NCBI GenBank assembly: GCA_014607495.2
Contig: CP053152.1
Coordinates: 11,453,899-11,517,898, forward strand
Length of the DNA stretch: 64,000 nucleotides
Direction of reading: 5' to 3'
DNA from: Carposina sasakii
Taxonomy: Eukaryota > Arthropoda > Insecta > Lepidoptera > Carposinidae
Made by a program: the position numbers and the translations under genes. Each line of letters opens with the position of its first letter. Positions within the stretch are counted from its first letter, which is position 1. Below the pieces are notes generated by a model. It did no database searches and was not told the origin of the DNA. It saw nothing but the letters and a program-made list of their open reading frames with translations. Of the stretch, positions 46,265-57,498 are shown one piece after another.

Positions 46265-47679
46265 CAGCAATTTCCCGGCGAAAGTATCAATATTTTTCTG
46301 GCACAGTTCTTTGAAGTCGGCGAACCTCAACATTTTCCCGGTACATTTTAAGCATAAGATATAATATTGCGGATGTAAAACTGCAGAAGGTCCGGCCTTT
46401 TCTTGGAGCTATAAATTCGAAGGGCATTGTTTTATGATTCTCATTACATGGATTGTTCTAGAGGGTGGGGACGTCGGCGTTTGTTATGGATTTTCAAAGG
46501 ACGCCCTCGAAAAATCGCCGCTTGTGATTTACGATCAGCTTTCTGAATGTTTTAGATTAATATTTTAGTCTGCACTTAAATAAGTTGGTGGATTAGATTA
46601 ATTAGATTACAAGGCAATATAAAAATTAACGAAATATGTTAACAAGTGCAAAAAATATGTGATTGATCTAGTCTGTGAAATAATAAACTCATAACTCCGC
46701 TTTTCAAGGCGAGTTCTCTTCGAGAGATCATAGACAACCTTTTATCTGTTTGTTTTTCTTCATACCTAAGTATACTCGTAAGTATATATCTAACGTATTT
46801 ATAACAAACTAGACCATATTCGCTATAGAAGCTTCTCAAATTCACAGCATTCCACCTCCCAACCCACCTTTAATTTGCACAATGATTAGTCATTTCGCCA
46901 AAGCGCATTTTGCAACAAAATGCTCGCTGTACTGTGAAAATGGCGAAAATGCGCGAGTCACGTGCTCGGCTCCGAGTGACATTCCTGTGTTATCTGTGGA
47001 ATCAATTTGAGGGGGTTGCCGTGCCTGGCGCGCTGTCTTGATGCTAATCTAACGAGAATATAATTTAATAGATTTCAGGTTTTGCTTCTGCTATGGCCGG
47101 CTTGCACAAAATCCTTGTAGCTACTTAAATGTGACTTAGAAGACGAGTAGGCAGTCAATGTTTTTAGTAACTTATGCAATTTTCATGCACTGAGTAATGT
47201 ACTATGTAGAATAGATTATTTAATTTATGCACGCGATGGTTATTTAAGTCGATTGTTATCTACCACTTTATTGAAGGTTAGGTAAAGGGTTATACATTTT
47301 AGCACAGTTTATACAATATTAATATAACCATAACATAGACTTGTGATCATATTAGGCCTGACCAAATGTCTGTTTTTACACCTAAATAGCTAAGGCTATA
47401 TGTTAAAGGTATATACCTATTTAGATATCCTCATGGCTATGCTATACAAATATTATGCTGTCATATGGCAGCAGTCTGTTCCTAACCTCAGATAAATCCA
47501 AAATAAAACCTCTCTCATTTTTACATCACTGTTATACCTATATTTTGCATAATAAGAGTATATGTAATGTATGCACGTATACCCACACATCGGTTGTAAC
47601 TATTTGCAAGCGCCCTATCCAAGGTCTGCTGGAAAATGATCTCTTGAGTATACATTGATTCGTGTCCGACTGTACTCAC
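46265..47679. other. Mixed spacer
   Basis: Unique patch at 46890-47060. No repeat or gene recognised. Confidence 0.35.
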
Positions 47680-47760
47680 CGAGCCCGCCCGCCGGATGTG
47701 GGCATCAGCAGCGTCCGGGGCCCCAAACGCAGGCCTCTTCCGTCCGCACGACGCCACAGG
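47680..47760 (-). CDS. Candidate first exon in a GC-rich spot
   Basis: An 80-bp GC-rich island ends, on the minus strand, at a strong donor (GGCTCG then GTGAGTACA). An ATG at 47705 gives MPTSGGRA plus two bases of a split codon before the donor. No acceptor is evident upstream, so it would be a first exon. Nothing links it to a gene, and the other frames are also open. Confidence 0.18.
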
Positions 47761-48577
47761 CCCAGTTTTGCAATTCCCTTAAACTGTGTTTTGATATGAT
47801 TTTCTAGAATAGATGGTGAAAAGCAAATAGGTATATTCTGAAAAGTTGCCGTGACCTGATAGAACTCACTTCATTGCCTATCTTCAGTTGTAATTGGCTG
47901 TTTAGGGTATAAATTTATGCTATTTATATTTATACAGTATTACATATTTTTTATCTCCAAGCAAATTGTCCGAACCACGTATATTACTTATCAGCTTAAT
48001 CTTAAATTTTATTGTAATCAAACAAAAACAATCAAATCGAACAAACAAAAGTTTTTCCAAGCATTCTAGTTTATAACTTTTTAAACTATTTCAGCGAAAT
48101 TTATCTAGCGCCGATAACACATTACCTGAGTAAAAATATCAAAAATTGCTAATCTAAGTTATCCACCTCTATGTTTATTCCACGGATTTCACTAGCGCTG
48201 AAAGCTTTACGATGTCGGTTTTGCCGCTTTGATTATAAAATTACTGCGTTACTTTAACTTTGTAATTAACTCATATTTTGTTTGCCTCGCCCCGGTGACG
48301 ACGTTTCATTGAGTTCCTAAAGTATGGGAGTATCCAACACCATTTGGAATATAAATAAAAGTCGCCTTTTAAACAAGTTTTGAAGCGAATTCAACTTTGA
48401 ACCTAATTAACTGTTTCGATATTTTAATTTTTTACTGGTTTTTTTGGTGTGTATATGAGGAGCATCTGATGAATTTCATGACTATTCTATTAAAACATAT
48501 ATAGGTAGTTATATAAATTCACTAATACAACACGTTTCTATAACAATATCATACTTTCTTTGTTACAGGTACACATC
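47761..48577. other. AT-rich spacer
   Basis: Unique patch near 48200-48420; nothing recognised. Confidence 0.35.
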
Positions 48578-48733
48578 AATATTAAAGGCTCGAGGAGACC
48601 GGATGCGTGTGCGTAGACGTAAGCATAGACGTCAAGCGGTGACAGTTCCATACATTAAAGTCAGAGGTACGTGTACGTCTACGCTTACGTGCACGCATAC
48701 GCATCCGGTGTGCTCGAGCCTTAATGGAATATT
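48578..48733. mobile_element. MITE/foldback, 156 bp
   Basis: Arms AATATTAAAGGCTCGAGGAG... and ...GTGCTCGAGCCTTAATGGAATATT pair over about 50 bp, including CCGGATGCGT and GACGTAAGC. Confidence 0.75.
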
Positions 48734-49060
48734 AGACGGCGTGTGCTAAGCCTTAATTTTTTTCGTCACCGTGGCAGAATTATAGAGCAAAACAATAAAA
48801 TGTAGGCCCTCATTTTGTTTCTTCAGATAAGTTGCATGTTATGACCGTCAAATTCATAGAATAGCAAATTTCCATCTGTTACTTGCGTACTTTACGCAAA
48901 TAAATATGACGTCAAAGCTTCTGGACTTCGGTTGATAATGTTTGTGTTTAGGTACTATTATGTAGTTATTTTCACACGAACTTTTAATAACGTGTAAAAT
49001 ATGATTATACATTCAAAAATAACTTTATTACTTTGAATTGTATGGCCCAGGTTTTATGTC
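48734..49060. other. Spacer
   Basis: Nothing recognised. Confidence 0.4.
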
Positions 49061-49345
49061 ATGGCTAGACGTAATATGAGTGCTATAAAGCACCAGGGTT
49101 GCATAAAGCTAATGACAGTATATGAGGCGGTAAGGAATCCGCATCACTGCGGTATTGTCATGTGCCTTCTGCAAGTTAGGTGCACTGGTGCAGTTGACAC
49201 TCGCATTAGTGAAGATGTTCTATTGTTCGATGTTAAATTGAGGTACGGGGGAGGGGTTCCTCACAACATCTTTTAGAGCCCAAGCCAACTTCAACTGCAC
49301 CAGCAGATCAGTGACAAGTTGCTAGCTCAACGTCAAAGAGAGCGC
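49061..49345 (+). other. 71-codon ORF followed by a repeat C fragment
   Basis: ATG at 49061 (GTCATGGCT) opens a frame to 49276 beginning MARRNMSAIKHQGCIKLMTV. Directly after it, CAGATCAGTGACAAGTTGCT at about 49304 matches inverted repeat C. The frame may therefore be part of a retroelement, or chance. Product unknown. Confidence 0.25.
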
Positions 49346-50730
49346 CCCTGAATTCGACTACGGCGACTCTTACGACATGCGCGAAGAATTGAAGACAATT
49401 AATGTGACAAAATTCTAATCAAATCGTAAAATATTACTATTATGGCCGAAGAAAGTAATAATGTCGACTACTGCAGTCGCTACAAGAGCACTGATTAGTC
49501 ACGACATTTTGTCGTGGTTCCGGCGACGTCACGAAAGCGACCCGTTGCAGCATAAACACTACTGGTAATTAGCATCCAGTTTAGTACAGCAGCCTTAATT
49601 CTTACCTCTCGTGACGTCACGGACGGTTACGAAGGTAATTTGAAGCTATCATTGAAGTAAAAATAATAGCTTTGGGTCGCTGTTTTTATTTACCGGATCT
49701 AGAAGTTTTTATACTCTTTTTAAGGTTTTATAAGAGATTTATCATACTTATTCGGTACTGTTAAATACAATGTAGGTGGTATAATCAAACTAGTATTTAT
49801 TTTGACATTGCGTCGAATATTTATGGCAACACTAAATTGAAATACAATTTTCACCCCCAATAACTTCGTACGATAACCAGTAATTCTTCTCACATGACAA
49901 ATACGCACAAATTACAATGAAATTACGAGTTCCGATAGCGACATTTAGCATCACGTGCGTTGTGTAACGGCCGTCCATTAGCCGGTGTTGACAGCATGCG
50001 TGCGCGCCGCCCGCGCCTGGCACCGCCTATCGCGCCACCATCGATGACTAATAAACCGAAACTACAAAACCAACGTCAGTGCAACACCAAAATAAGCTGT
50101 TCGCCAACAAAACGTATGCAAAAAACTGACATTCTAACGGCAAAAACAACTTTGCTAACCCTCAATCGCGATCGTATCTAACCAAGTTAACACTGCGCGC
50201 GATTGGTATCTACACTACGTGAGAATAAAACCTTTATTTGTATGGTTTCGTTCAGGATTGATTGCGGAAGGAACGGGACCACTTCTACCAAACACTTGGA
50301 GCTGGATTGAGCGGTCCGTGTCGGAATATTACTATCGACGCACAATTTATATTCGAAGTATTATTTCTTCATTTCCATTTTCGTTTCCGTGTCGTGTTGC
50401 ATTTATTGTATCTGTTTTTAATGGAGTGTGCCGTGAACACGCGACGCGGTAGATAAACTACTTGAATTAGAAACAGTAATATATCTTATTATATTACTAC
50501 GTGCGTGACAAAAATACAAACTTCTGGGGTATTTATCCCAAAAAAATTTTAGACAATCATAGGTATTGTTGCTACCGATACTTCAATCGTACTGTGTGTT
50601 TATTTAAATTTTCGAAAGTTTTAAATTTAACTCATCTTTTACCTCTATAAACTCATCGTTATCGTTGATCTCATTATCACCTGCTTATAAAGTAAAGTAG
50701 TAATAGCATCCGCCCCTAACCTAATATCTA
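49346..50730. promoter_or_regulatory. Unique patches with CRE-like sites
   Basis: GACGTCACG at about 49524 and TGACGTCACG at about 49612 are CRE-type palindromes. 49970-50045 is GC-rich and 50220-50450 is balanced unique sequence. Overlapping small frames have no recognisable domain. Possibly regulatory. Confidence 0.2.
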
Positions 50731-51600
50731 GTTTTTTTTTTACAATTAGCTAGGCAAACATTTGACCGCCATGGTGCCTGATGTTAAGCAAGATGCGGCC
50801 TAGGGTGGTACATGTTTGTCTAGAAAGTGCCTATTCACTCTAGCTTTGAAGAGACCAATGTTGTAGTGCTCGGGAAATACATCAGCAGGAAGTGTAACGA
50901 GTTAGCATAACGTTTGGTGCGGATGGGTGGGATATCAACAACATAAGGGTGATACGCTAGTCTGCGTCTAGTATCCCGATGGTAAAAAGGGGCTGGTAAC
51001 TGTATTGTGAAGTTCCCGCGCACACTCTCCTCTCAAAGTGTATCCTGTAAAACACTGACAAGACAGCAATTTTACGGCGGTGGGTCAGGTCCTGGAGTTT
51101 CGAATTTGCTACGGTTTCATCTCCAATAAGTTTTATTGCCCGTTTTTCCACCGAGTCCAGTGTGGCTAGCTGATATTTAGCTGATCCATCGCAAAGGTGG
51201 CAGCAGTACTCCATTCTAGGGCGAACTTGCGCTTTATATAGCGCCATTAGTTGCTGTGGAGTAAAATACCGCCTAACCTTGGATAGGTCGCCTAGTTTTT
51301 TAGCTGAGATTTTTGCTATGGACTCGATGTACTTGCCAAAATTCGACGTTGCTGATATGTCCAGGCCTAAGAGTTGAAGATGGTCAGTCGTTGCCAAGGA
51401 CACACCCTGGAAAGTCGGAGCCAGGTCGAACTTACTCCGTTTTGCGGTAAATATACACGCCTGCGTTTCAGAGGTATTAAATTGGACTAAATTGGCTTCG
51501 CCCTAGTCGGAGACTACCTGTAGTGCCAAATCAACTCTCTCAATCATTGACTCTCGACAAGTCGTCAAGTAGTTGTCGGCTGAATATGGTTTCATTTAAA
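50731..51600 (-). mobile_element. LINE reverse-transcriptase C-terminal remnant
   Basis: The minus strand encodes VQFNTSETQACIFTAKRSKF ... DISATSNFGKYIESIAKISA KK-LGDLSKVRRYFTPQQLMALY (written in parts), then YKAQVRPRMEYCCHLCDGSA and LATLDSVEKRAIKLIGDE. LYKAQVRP-MEYC-HL is the conserved C-terminal block of Jockey/CR1-type reverse transcriptases (family knowledge). The frame ends near 50957, and stops follow toward the 3' end at 50731, where a T9 run on plus marks the poly-A side. 5'-truncated and dead. A shorter copy of its 3' end lies at 60818-60935. Confidence 0.85.
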
Positions 51601-51649
51601 AATCATGTTGCTAAAGATTTGGTTCTTGTTTTATAGCCGACCACTTCTG

Positions 51650-51951
51650 GGGGTCTACTCTGAAGTGACGATAAACGAAGTATCGGCCGAATATCGAGGT
51701 GTTTCCTACTACGAACTTCCTTCGATCGGATCAGTCGCGCCGTTTTTTCATTCGGTCCGATCGAACTCTATTTGACAGGTATAAGGCTAGATAATAGAAA
51801 GTTTATAATATAAGTCAATGTGAATTATTCTCTATGGTTCTGAATGAGTTGTGAACATCCGAAGCAATTTCGTAGTAGGATCAAAGGCTTCGATTCGGTC
51901 GGGCTTCGGTCGGACCGAAAAATTCGAAAGCGGCATTTCAGAGTAGACCCC
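51650..51951. mobile_element. MITE with GGGGTCTACTCTGA ends
   Basis: GGGGTCTACTCTGA (51650-51663) and TCAGAGTAGACCCC (51938-51951), flanked by CTG on both sides (51647-51649, 51952-51954). G-run ends with a 3-bp duplication suggest a PIF/Harbinger-like origin (inference). 302 bp, non-coding. Confidence 0.75.
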
Positions 51952-51954
51952 CTG

Positions 51955-52607
51955 AAACGCCACGGCACGGCAGTAACGCTACTTGTATCTCTGGATATGA
52001 AATGCTTTAACTATTTATAAAATCCAATCAATACTCGTGCCAAGTTCCGAGTATACTTCATACTGAAACAAGGAGCGTCAAAGGCCTTGTCATGTTACCT
52101 AGACCGCCTTTACGCTTCAAAAGTATCCAAAGTTTTATCTCAGAGCGGTCGAGCACCTCTGGATTACTCATTCCTCAATAGCCTCGAGCAATTAAAAAGG
52201 AAGGGGTAGTGTTATCATTAACCGGGAGCAACGCCGTCTTAACAAGAATATAATGCAATTTTAAAATAATCCCCGCAAAAAAGAAATTAATGTAGGCACC
52301 TCGCTGGATTCCCTTTTTATCTCTTTAATTGGTTTTCACATCTTACGGTGTAAAAAATGTATAAAAATATCGTTTTCTTTGTAATCTCGGGCGATGTTTT
52401 AATAAATATAACGAAGTGAGCTACAATTCAGGGGTGGAAAAAATATCGCTGCCCTTAAATAAACGTTCACACTCGAGAGATCAGCGGGGCCTTCGAGATT
52501 TATTGGGAAATAATTACAGAAGGCCATCTAACTTCTTTGGGGAGAGCATCTTAAGGTGGTAGTTCGGTTAATTTACAGTCAAATCTTGTTTGATAAATTT
52601 TTATTCA
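51955..52607. other. Unique spacer
   Basis: 52030-52530 is balanced in composition with no repeat and no convincing frame. Confidence 0.3.
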
Positions 52608-52690
52608 GGGTATAATAAAAGGAGTATGTTAGGCCAAATGCTATGAAAATAGCCCACTGTAGACTCGTGTCTAATCGCATGTCTATTTTT
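52608..52690 (+). mobile_element. Decayed copy of the 54621-type MITE
   Basis: CAGGGTATAATAAAAGGAGT, ATGTTAGGC and AATAGCCCACTGTAGACTCG align with the left end of the 54621 element. Confidence 0.45.
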
Positions 52691-53107
52691 CCAGATTGTG
52701 AGAGGTTACCTGTAACTAGTGGTGGCTATCCGGTCTGCAATTTTTTCAGTCCGGTCTATATCTATCCGATAACTAAGAACATAATATTATACTTGTACTA
52801 AACGATAGAAAAACAATTGTGCATCGTTTAAAACTTATCGCGAAAGTTATTCCATCTTCCTCTGAAAATGCTTTTGTCCTCATTTTTATTCCTTTCTAAG
52901 AGGCTCTTAGCAGTTTTTATAGCCGTAACTTTGATATTTTGCCCGTATTATTGGAATATGGAATAGTTTTTTTTCAATCGTTACTGCACAATCATTAGAA
53001 ACATTTATTTTGTATTATTGTGTATGTCTTCAAGTGGAATAGCCGTTATTTGTTTTTTATTCAAAATCAATATGTAACGATAACTTTAACAACCCAATCT
53101 GTTATTA
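52691..53107. other. AT-rich spacer
   Basis: Nothing recognised. Confidence 0.4.
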
Positions 53108-53580
53108 TACAGGGTGTTTGTGACAGCCAGGCAAATATTAATACCATGACTTCAAACCATGGTTTTGAGGCGGACAACACTGAAAATTTTCGCAGGAAAG
53201 TTCCGAAATTTTCCGATGTTTTTTTATATATTTTGAGGATAAAAATTGTTTAGTTCGTTTAATTAGGCCTTAAATAATTACAAATATTTTAACCAAAAGA
53301 TGATTTAAAAAAAAAGTTGCCCTCAAAAAATTTCAAAAAACTGATCAACCCTAATGGAGAGTTACAATTGATCCAATAAACAAAAATGAGTCACACAATA
53401 ACTAATAAGTCCATTTAATTAGTCACAGGATCGCCCGATATAATTAGCGCGGAGAGCAAAGATTACTGAAAATCATATCAAAAATACATTTCCTGCGAGT
53501 AATAACACTGTCGTATAACTCAACAGAATGGTACTTGTTCAGCATTTCAGTATTTGCCTGGCTGTCACCTACACCCTGTA
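53108..53580 (+). mobile_element. TACAGGGTG-type DNA element, both ends present
   Basis: 473 bp with 30-bp inverted ends: TACAGGGTGTTTGTGACAGC on the left, TACAGGGTGTAGGTGACAGC reading in from the right, both followed by CAGGCAAATA. The sister copy at 3392 has lost its right end. Non-coding. Confidence 0.8.
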
Positions 53581-54620
53581 TAGTTATACTTTGGAATTGT
53601 ATAATCGAAAAGTCAACTATCTTAGTAAAATATCTGATATGGCTTCCTAAATAAAACATAATTTTCCGCTCCCTTTGACGACTAATATTGACAAATCTGG
53701 CCATACTCGTAAACCCGACACATTCACAATACTTAAAACCCCGCGTTAAACTTCAGAAGCTGCCGTCCGCATCCGGTTTCTCTTGTATTAAATTTTATTA
53801 TAGCCATGGACTAAATCATGAAGCAGATTCAACGGAGAGCTGTTAAATCTTTGACATATGACTTTTATGATTATTAGTATTATTATGAGGATAAACCAGT
53901 GACGGAGACGCCATGATGAAATAAAAAAAATGGCACGAGTGCACCTATATAAACGTAATAACTATTTGAGACTAAATATTTAAACTTAAATCTTATGTAA
54001 TTACCATAATGCTTGACTTTGCCTGTGAAATTATGATAATAAAATTCCAGTCATTCATTTTTACCTTCTATTTATCATGTCATATTTTGGGCACTGTCAC
54101 TAAATCAAGTGGGAATTTAATCTAAAGAGATAAACAACTGAATATAAGACCTTTTACAGTTCGACCAAATGATATAAATCTTACATAGAAAAATTGCTAC
54201 ACGAAACATTATTAGAATAAGTTATTAAGACTATTAAGATATTAATGTATAAAATGATAGCGTCAGATTAAAATTGCACTGCTATAAGGGGTCTGTAAGG
54301 CCCCTGCTCTTTGTAACTGCTCCACGGACTAAGTAATGCGAATGTCGTGTAAGGCCGGACGGATCCCCGGGCGTTGTGGGGTGATTAAAATATCTACTAC
54401 AGCCAATGACACAACACTAGAGTGTAAGGAGCCTTTATGAGTGGATTAAGCTAGAGAAATGGTTGCAGGATTGATGTAAATACTTTTTATTGGCTTTATA
54501 TTTTACTGGTTTGAGGATTAAGGATTTGGGTGGATGTTGAAGTAAATAGCACAGGGTTAATTTATAGGAAGATGAGTTTAGTTGTAGGTATAGTTTAAGA
54601 TAACGTACGCACGATACATA
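53581..54620. other. AT-rich spacer
   Basis: Nothing recognised; a minus-strand frame at 53444-53704 overlaps the MITE and is not a gene. Confidence 0.4.
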
Positions 54621-54875
54621 TACAGGGTGTAACAAAAGGGGTATGTTAAGCAAGAAGCTATGTAAATAGCCCACTAAAAGGAACCTATCTACAAAATTTC
54701 AGACTCGAAATCAAATGTCTAATAGTATAAAGAATTCCTAAACAACTTAAGAATGTTCATACAATTTTGAAAAATAAACATGTGATTTCGATCTTCAAAT
54801 TTTGGAAATAGGTTCTCTATAATGATCTATTTACATAGCTTTTCGCTTAACATACCCTTTCTGTTACACCCTGTA
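54621..54875. mobile_element. MITE with about 48-bp inverted repeats
   Basis: TACAGGGTGTAACAAAAGGG... and ...CCCTTTCTGTTACACCCTGTA pair with few mismatches, extending inward through GTATGTTAAGC and GCTATGTAAATAG. 255 bp. Confidence 0.8.
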
Positions 54876-54883
54876 TTATGCAC

Positions 54884-54960
54884 AGCCTATTTGCACTCCA
54901 CTGCTGGACGTAGTCCTCCCACAGAGTGGGCCAAAGGGTACTACCATAGTGGGGTTTTTA
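54884..54960 (-). mobile_element. LINE 3' end fragment
   Basis: TCCACTGCTGGACGTAGTCCT and a following CCCACAGAGTGGG match the GEAYVQQWTAIG-type end (minus strand), with substitutions. Confidence 0.55.
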
Positions 54961-55439
54961 CGTATGTTATTTTGTAAAAATATCTAACATTTACCTAATT
55001 TACTGATATACATAACCCATATTAAAATAATATCTATGTACTTTTAGTCTTGTGATTTTTTACGTAATAATAACGTTCAGCCTTAATAAATATGTATAGA
55101 AAAATTTTAAATGTAAGTTAAAATTTAGCCCTTAAATTCTTTGAAAAGCAATAAAATTCGATGTCAGATTCTGACTCCCGGCCCGGTAGGCCCCAGGCTA
55201 AGCAGCGAAGGGTTAGTATATCTTTTGTTCGTCCATCTTACAGCTTGGGGTCCGGAGTGCCCCACAAATTGAGAAATGGACCGGTTAACGTAGTTATACT
55301 ACCCCAGCACCGGATTAGGAATGGGTTAAAATGAAAAATGTTTTGTTTTCGCACTAAATGTAAGTGATGGAATTTATTGTCTAGTGATCTCGGCCATTCC
55401 GTGATATTTATGTGTTACTTTTTAAATTAAAAATATTAG
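54961..55439. other. Spacer
   Basis: 55170-55320 is GC-richer and non-repetitive; nothing recognised. Confidence 0.3.
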
Positions 55440-55590
55440 GGTGGGCTTTGGTCGTGCGCCTGATTTCCGCGTATTTCCGTCCCATCGGAGTATGAGACTC
55501 TCAGAGTAAGTAACTAACAATAGCGAGTGCACCTGTGTTTGCGCACACACTTGTGCACTATAACATCTCTTGTATTTAGCTGCATACCTA
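55440..55590 (+). mobile_element. Interspersed repeat D, copy 2
   Basis: GTGCGCCTGATTTCCGCG, CGGAGTATGAGACTCTCAGA, GCGAGTGCACCTGTGTTTGC and GTGCACTATAACATCTC align with 40600-40860. Confidence 0.55.
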
Positions 55591-55850
55591 AAAAACTGTC
55601 TGGACGACATTGTCCAAGTCCAAACAGCATCCTTGAGACTGTTGTTGGATAGGTATGACTCGCCAATGTGGCGGTGTTTCGTGCGAGGGGTGATCAGCTA
55701 GTCTGCGAATATTGTTCTCCTCTTGGACGGGAGACCTGCCGGGGCGTATTGTGCCTGCCCGCAATAGTCTTCCTAATTGTAGCTGTGCCATATTATTATT
55801 ATTTTCTTATTTAATTACATTTTATTATTATTATTATTACTAATACCAAC
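55591..55850 (+). mobile_element. GC-rich fragment followed by ATT repeats
   Basis: About 200 bp of GC-richer sequence ends in an interrupted ATT stretch (55792-55838), like the 1140-1857 block. Probably another retroelement 3' end. The 67-codon minus frame (55588-55791) has no recognised domain. Confidence 0.4.
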
Positions 55851-56217
55851 GTGATTGTACTTTCACTAACCCCAATATGGATCTTCGGTCTGAAATAAAT
55901 ATTTTTTATTTTTATTTATTATTATTATTCTACCGGACGTAGTACAGAACCGGGTGCAGGTAAATCAAACCGGGTCCAAACCACTCACGCGCCTCGAGGC
56001 GGATCTGTACCAGCACTTTAAAACTCCAAGTTCCTGTAAACTCATTAACTTGGGAGAGCTAATTACAGTATTCGAAGGTTTGTATAAATACGGACTTCCT
56101 TGTTCGGTTGTAAAATATTTAGTTTTATGAATTTAACTGTGGGAGGGAATAGATGAAGCTTTTTATTGACCAATGACATCCTCGCCTATAGGTACAGCGT
56201 AGGTATATCTAAGAATA
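55851..56217. other. Spacer
   Basis: Nothing recognised beyond a short ATTATT run near 55917. Confidence 0.35.
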
Positions 56218-56604
56218 TACAGGGTGATTTTTGGTCGTCAACGTTCCCGAAAACTACGGAATTTCCTCATCATCACGATCATTTTTCTCCATGGAAGCAT
56301 ACCTGGGAAGTGTCTGGTTTCCAAAATATTTGGGTCCAAAGTTGAGTAAATAGACTGCGTTTTTCTGCATAAATGCACATAGACGCGCGTAGCAGGATTT
56401 TTTCACGAAAAATAATTAATATCTGTCTATAAAAAAACTAACATAAACACTAGACACTATAAATTTCGCACGATCAAGGAATTAAAAAATTTTTTTCAAA
56501 AAAAAAATTTTTTTTCCCAGCATTTTTTTTGGCATAAACTTACTTTATTTCATGTATAGAATATGTACCCTTCGTTAAAGGTGGCCACAAAAAAACAGCC
56601 TGTA
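56218..56604 (+). mobile_element. TACAGGGTG/ATG-type DNA element, copy 3 of 3
   Basis: TACAGGGTGATTTTTGGTCG at the left, AAAAAAACAGCCTGTA at the right. Homologous end to end to 16394-16777 (inverted) and 36101-36461. The internal A-rich tract at about 56485-56515 differs. Confidence 0.8.
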
Positions 56605-57334
56605 TACACCAATATCATCAATACTTGTTACTCATATACTAATTCTTATTAAATAGAAATAAAGATTCTTTATGTCCATTGTCCAAGTAGGTACCTCTTC
56701 AATTAGTTCACTTAAGGGAAAAATAAAACCACTATTACTTTTTAAATAGAAGTGTAAGCCGGTGCAGTATTCGTCGAGCGTTGGTCGAGTTTTTCCAAAA
56801 AAAAAACATAATAGTTAACCTTATCTCATTTTTAAGCTATGTTTAACTTAAGACGTAGCATTGTGACTAATAACACCGATAACCTGATAATCAACGAAGC
56901 TACAAATAAAGCTACTTTCTACTAACTTATTTCATCATAATTACCTATATTGCTCAACCTGTGTAAACAATATCGGAAAAACTATCAAATTCCCTGTTCA
57001 GATAAAACTTGAAGTTTTCCACATGATAGTTAAAAGCTACGCGAGTTCTAACACAATGTTCTTAAGAGCGGTTCATTTGAAATCCCGAAGAAAACCGCGT
57101 TTATTACTTTCAGACATGCATATTACATTGTAGGTAGGATGCAGGGAGCTTGCTAATTGACCACAGAATAGCTAAATAAATGTTCAACGAACGGTGTCTA
57201 AACTTGAGATTTTTTTTTGTTTTTAATTTACATACATACCCTGTATATATATATATATAGGTATATAGGTATCTAGGTATGCTATATAGGTAGAATATAT
57301 TGTTCTTACGAGTATGTTACCAAGGTCAAATAAC
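56605..57334. other. AT-rich spacer with (TA)n
   Basis: A TA microsatellite lies at about 57243-57258, followed by TAGGTATA-type repeats to 57292. Nothing else recognised. Confidence 0.4.
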
Positions 57335-57498
57335 GTTGCCAATATGTAATTTAGAAAAGAGATTGTAAAATTTATCATCCGAGTAATTGACCCGGTAGCT
57401 CAGTGGTTAGAGCGGCTGGCACGGTTTGCAGTGGTCGTGGGCTCAATTCCCACTCGGGTGAAGAATTTTTTCCATTTTCTTTATTAATAATTTTACAA
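57335..57498 (+). mobile_element. tRNA-derived SINE (family A)
   Basis: A 54-nt leader (GTTGCCAA..., ATCATCCGAGTAATT) precedes a 72-nt tRNA-like block (57389-57460: acceptor GACCCGG/TCGGGTG, D-arm GCTCAGTGGTTAGAGC, T-arm GTGGGCTCAATTCCCAC), then AAGAATTTTTTCCATTTTC. The same order occurs in the 19374-19581 copy. The anticodon arm pairs only with a bulge, so it is not a functional tRNA. Confidence 0.8.
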
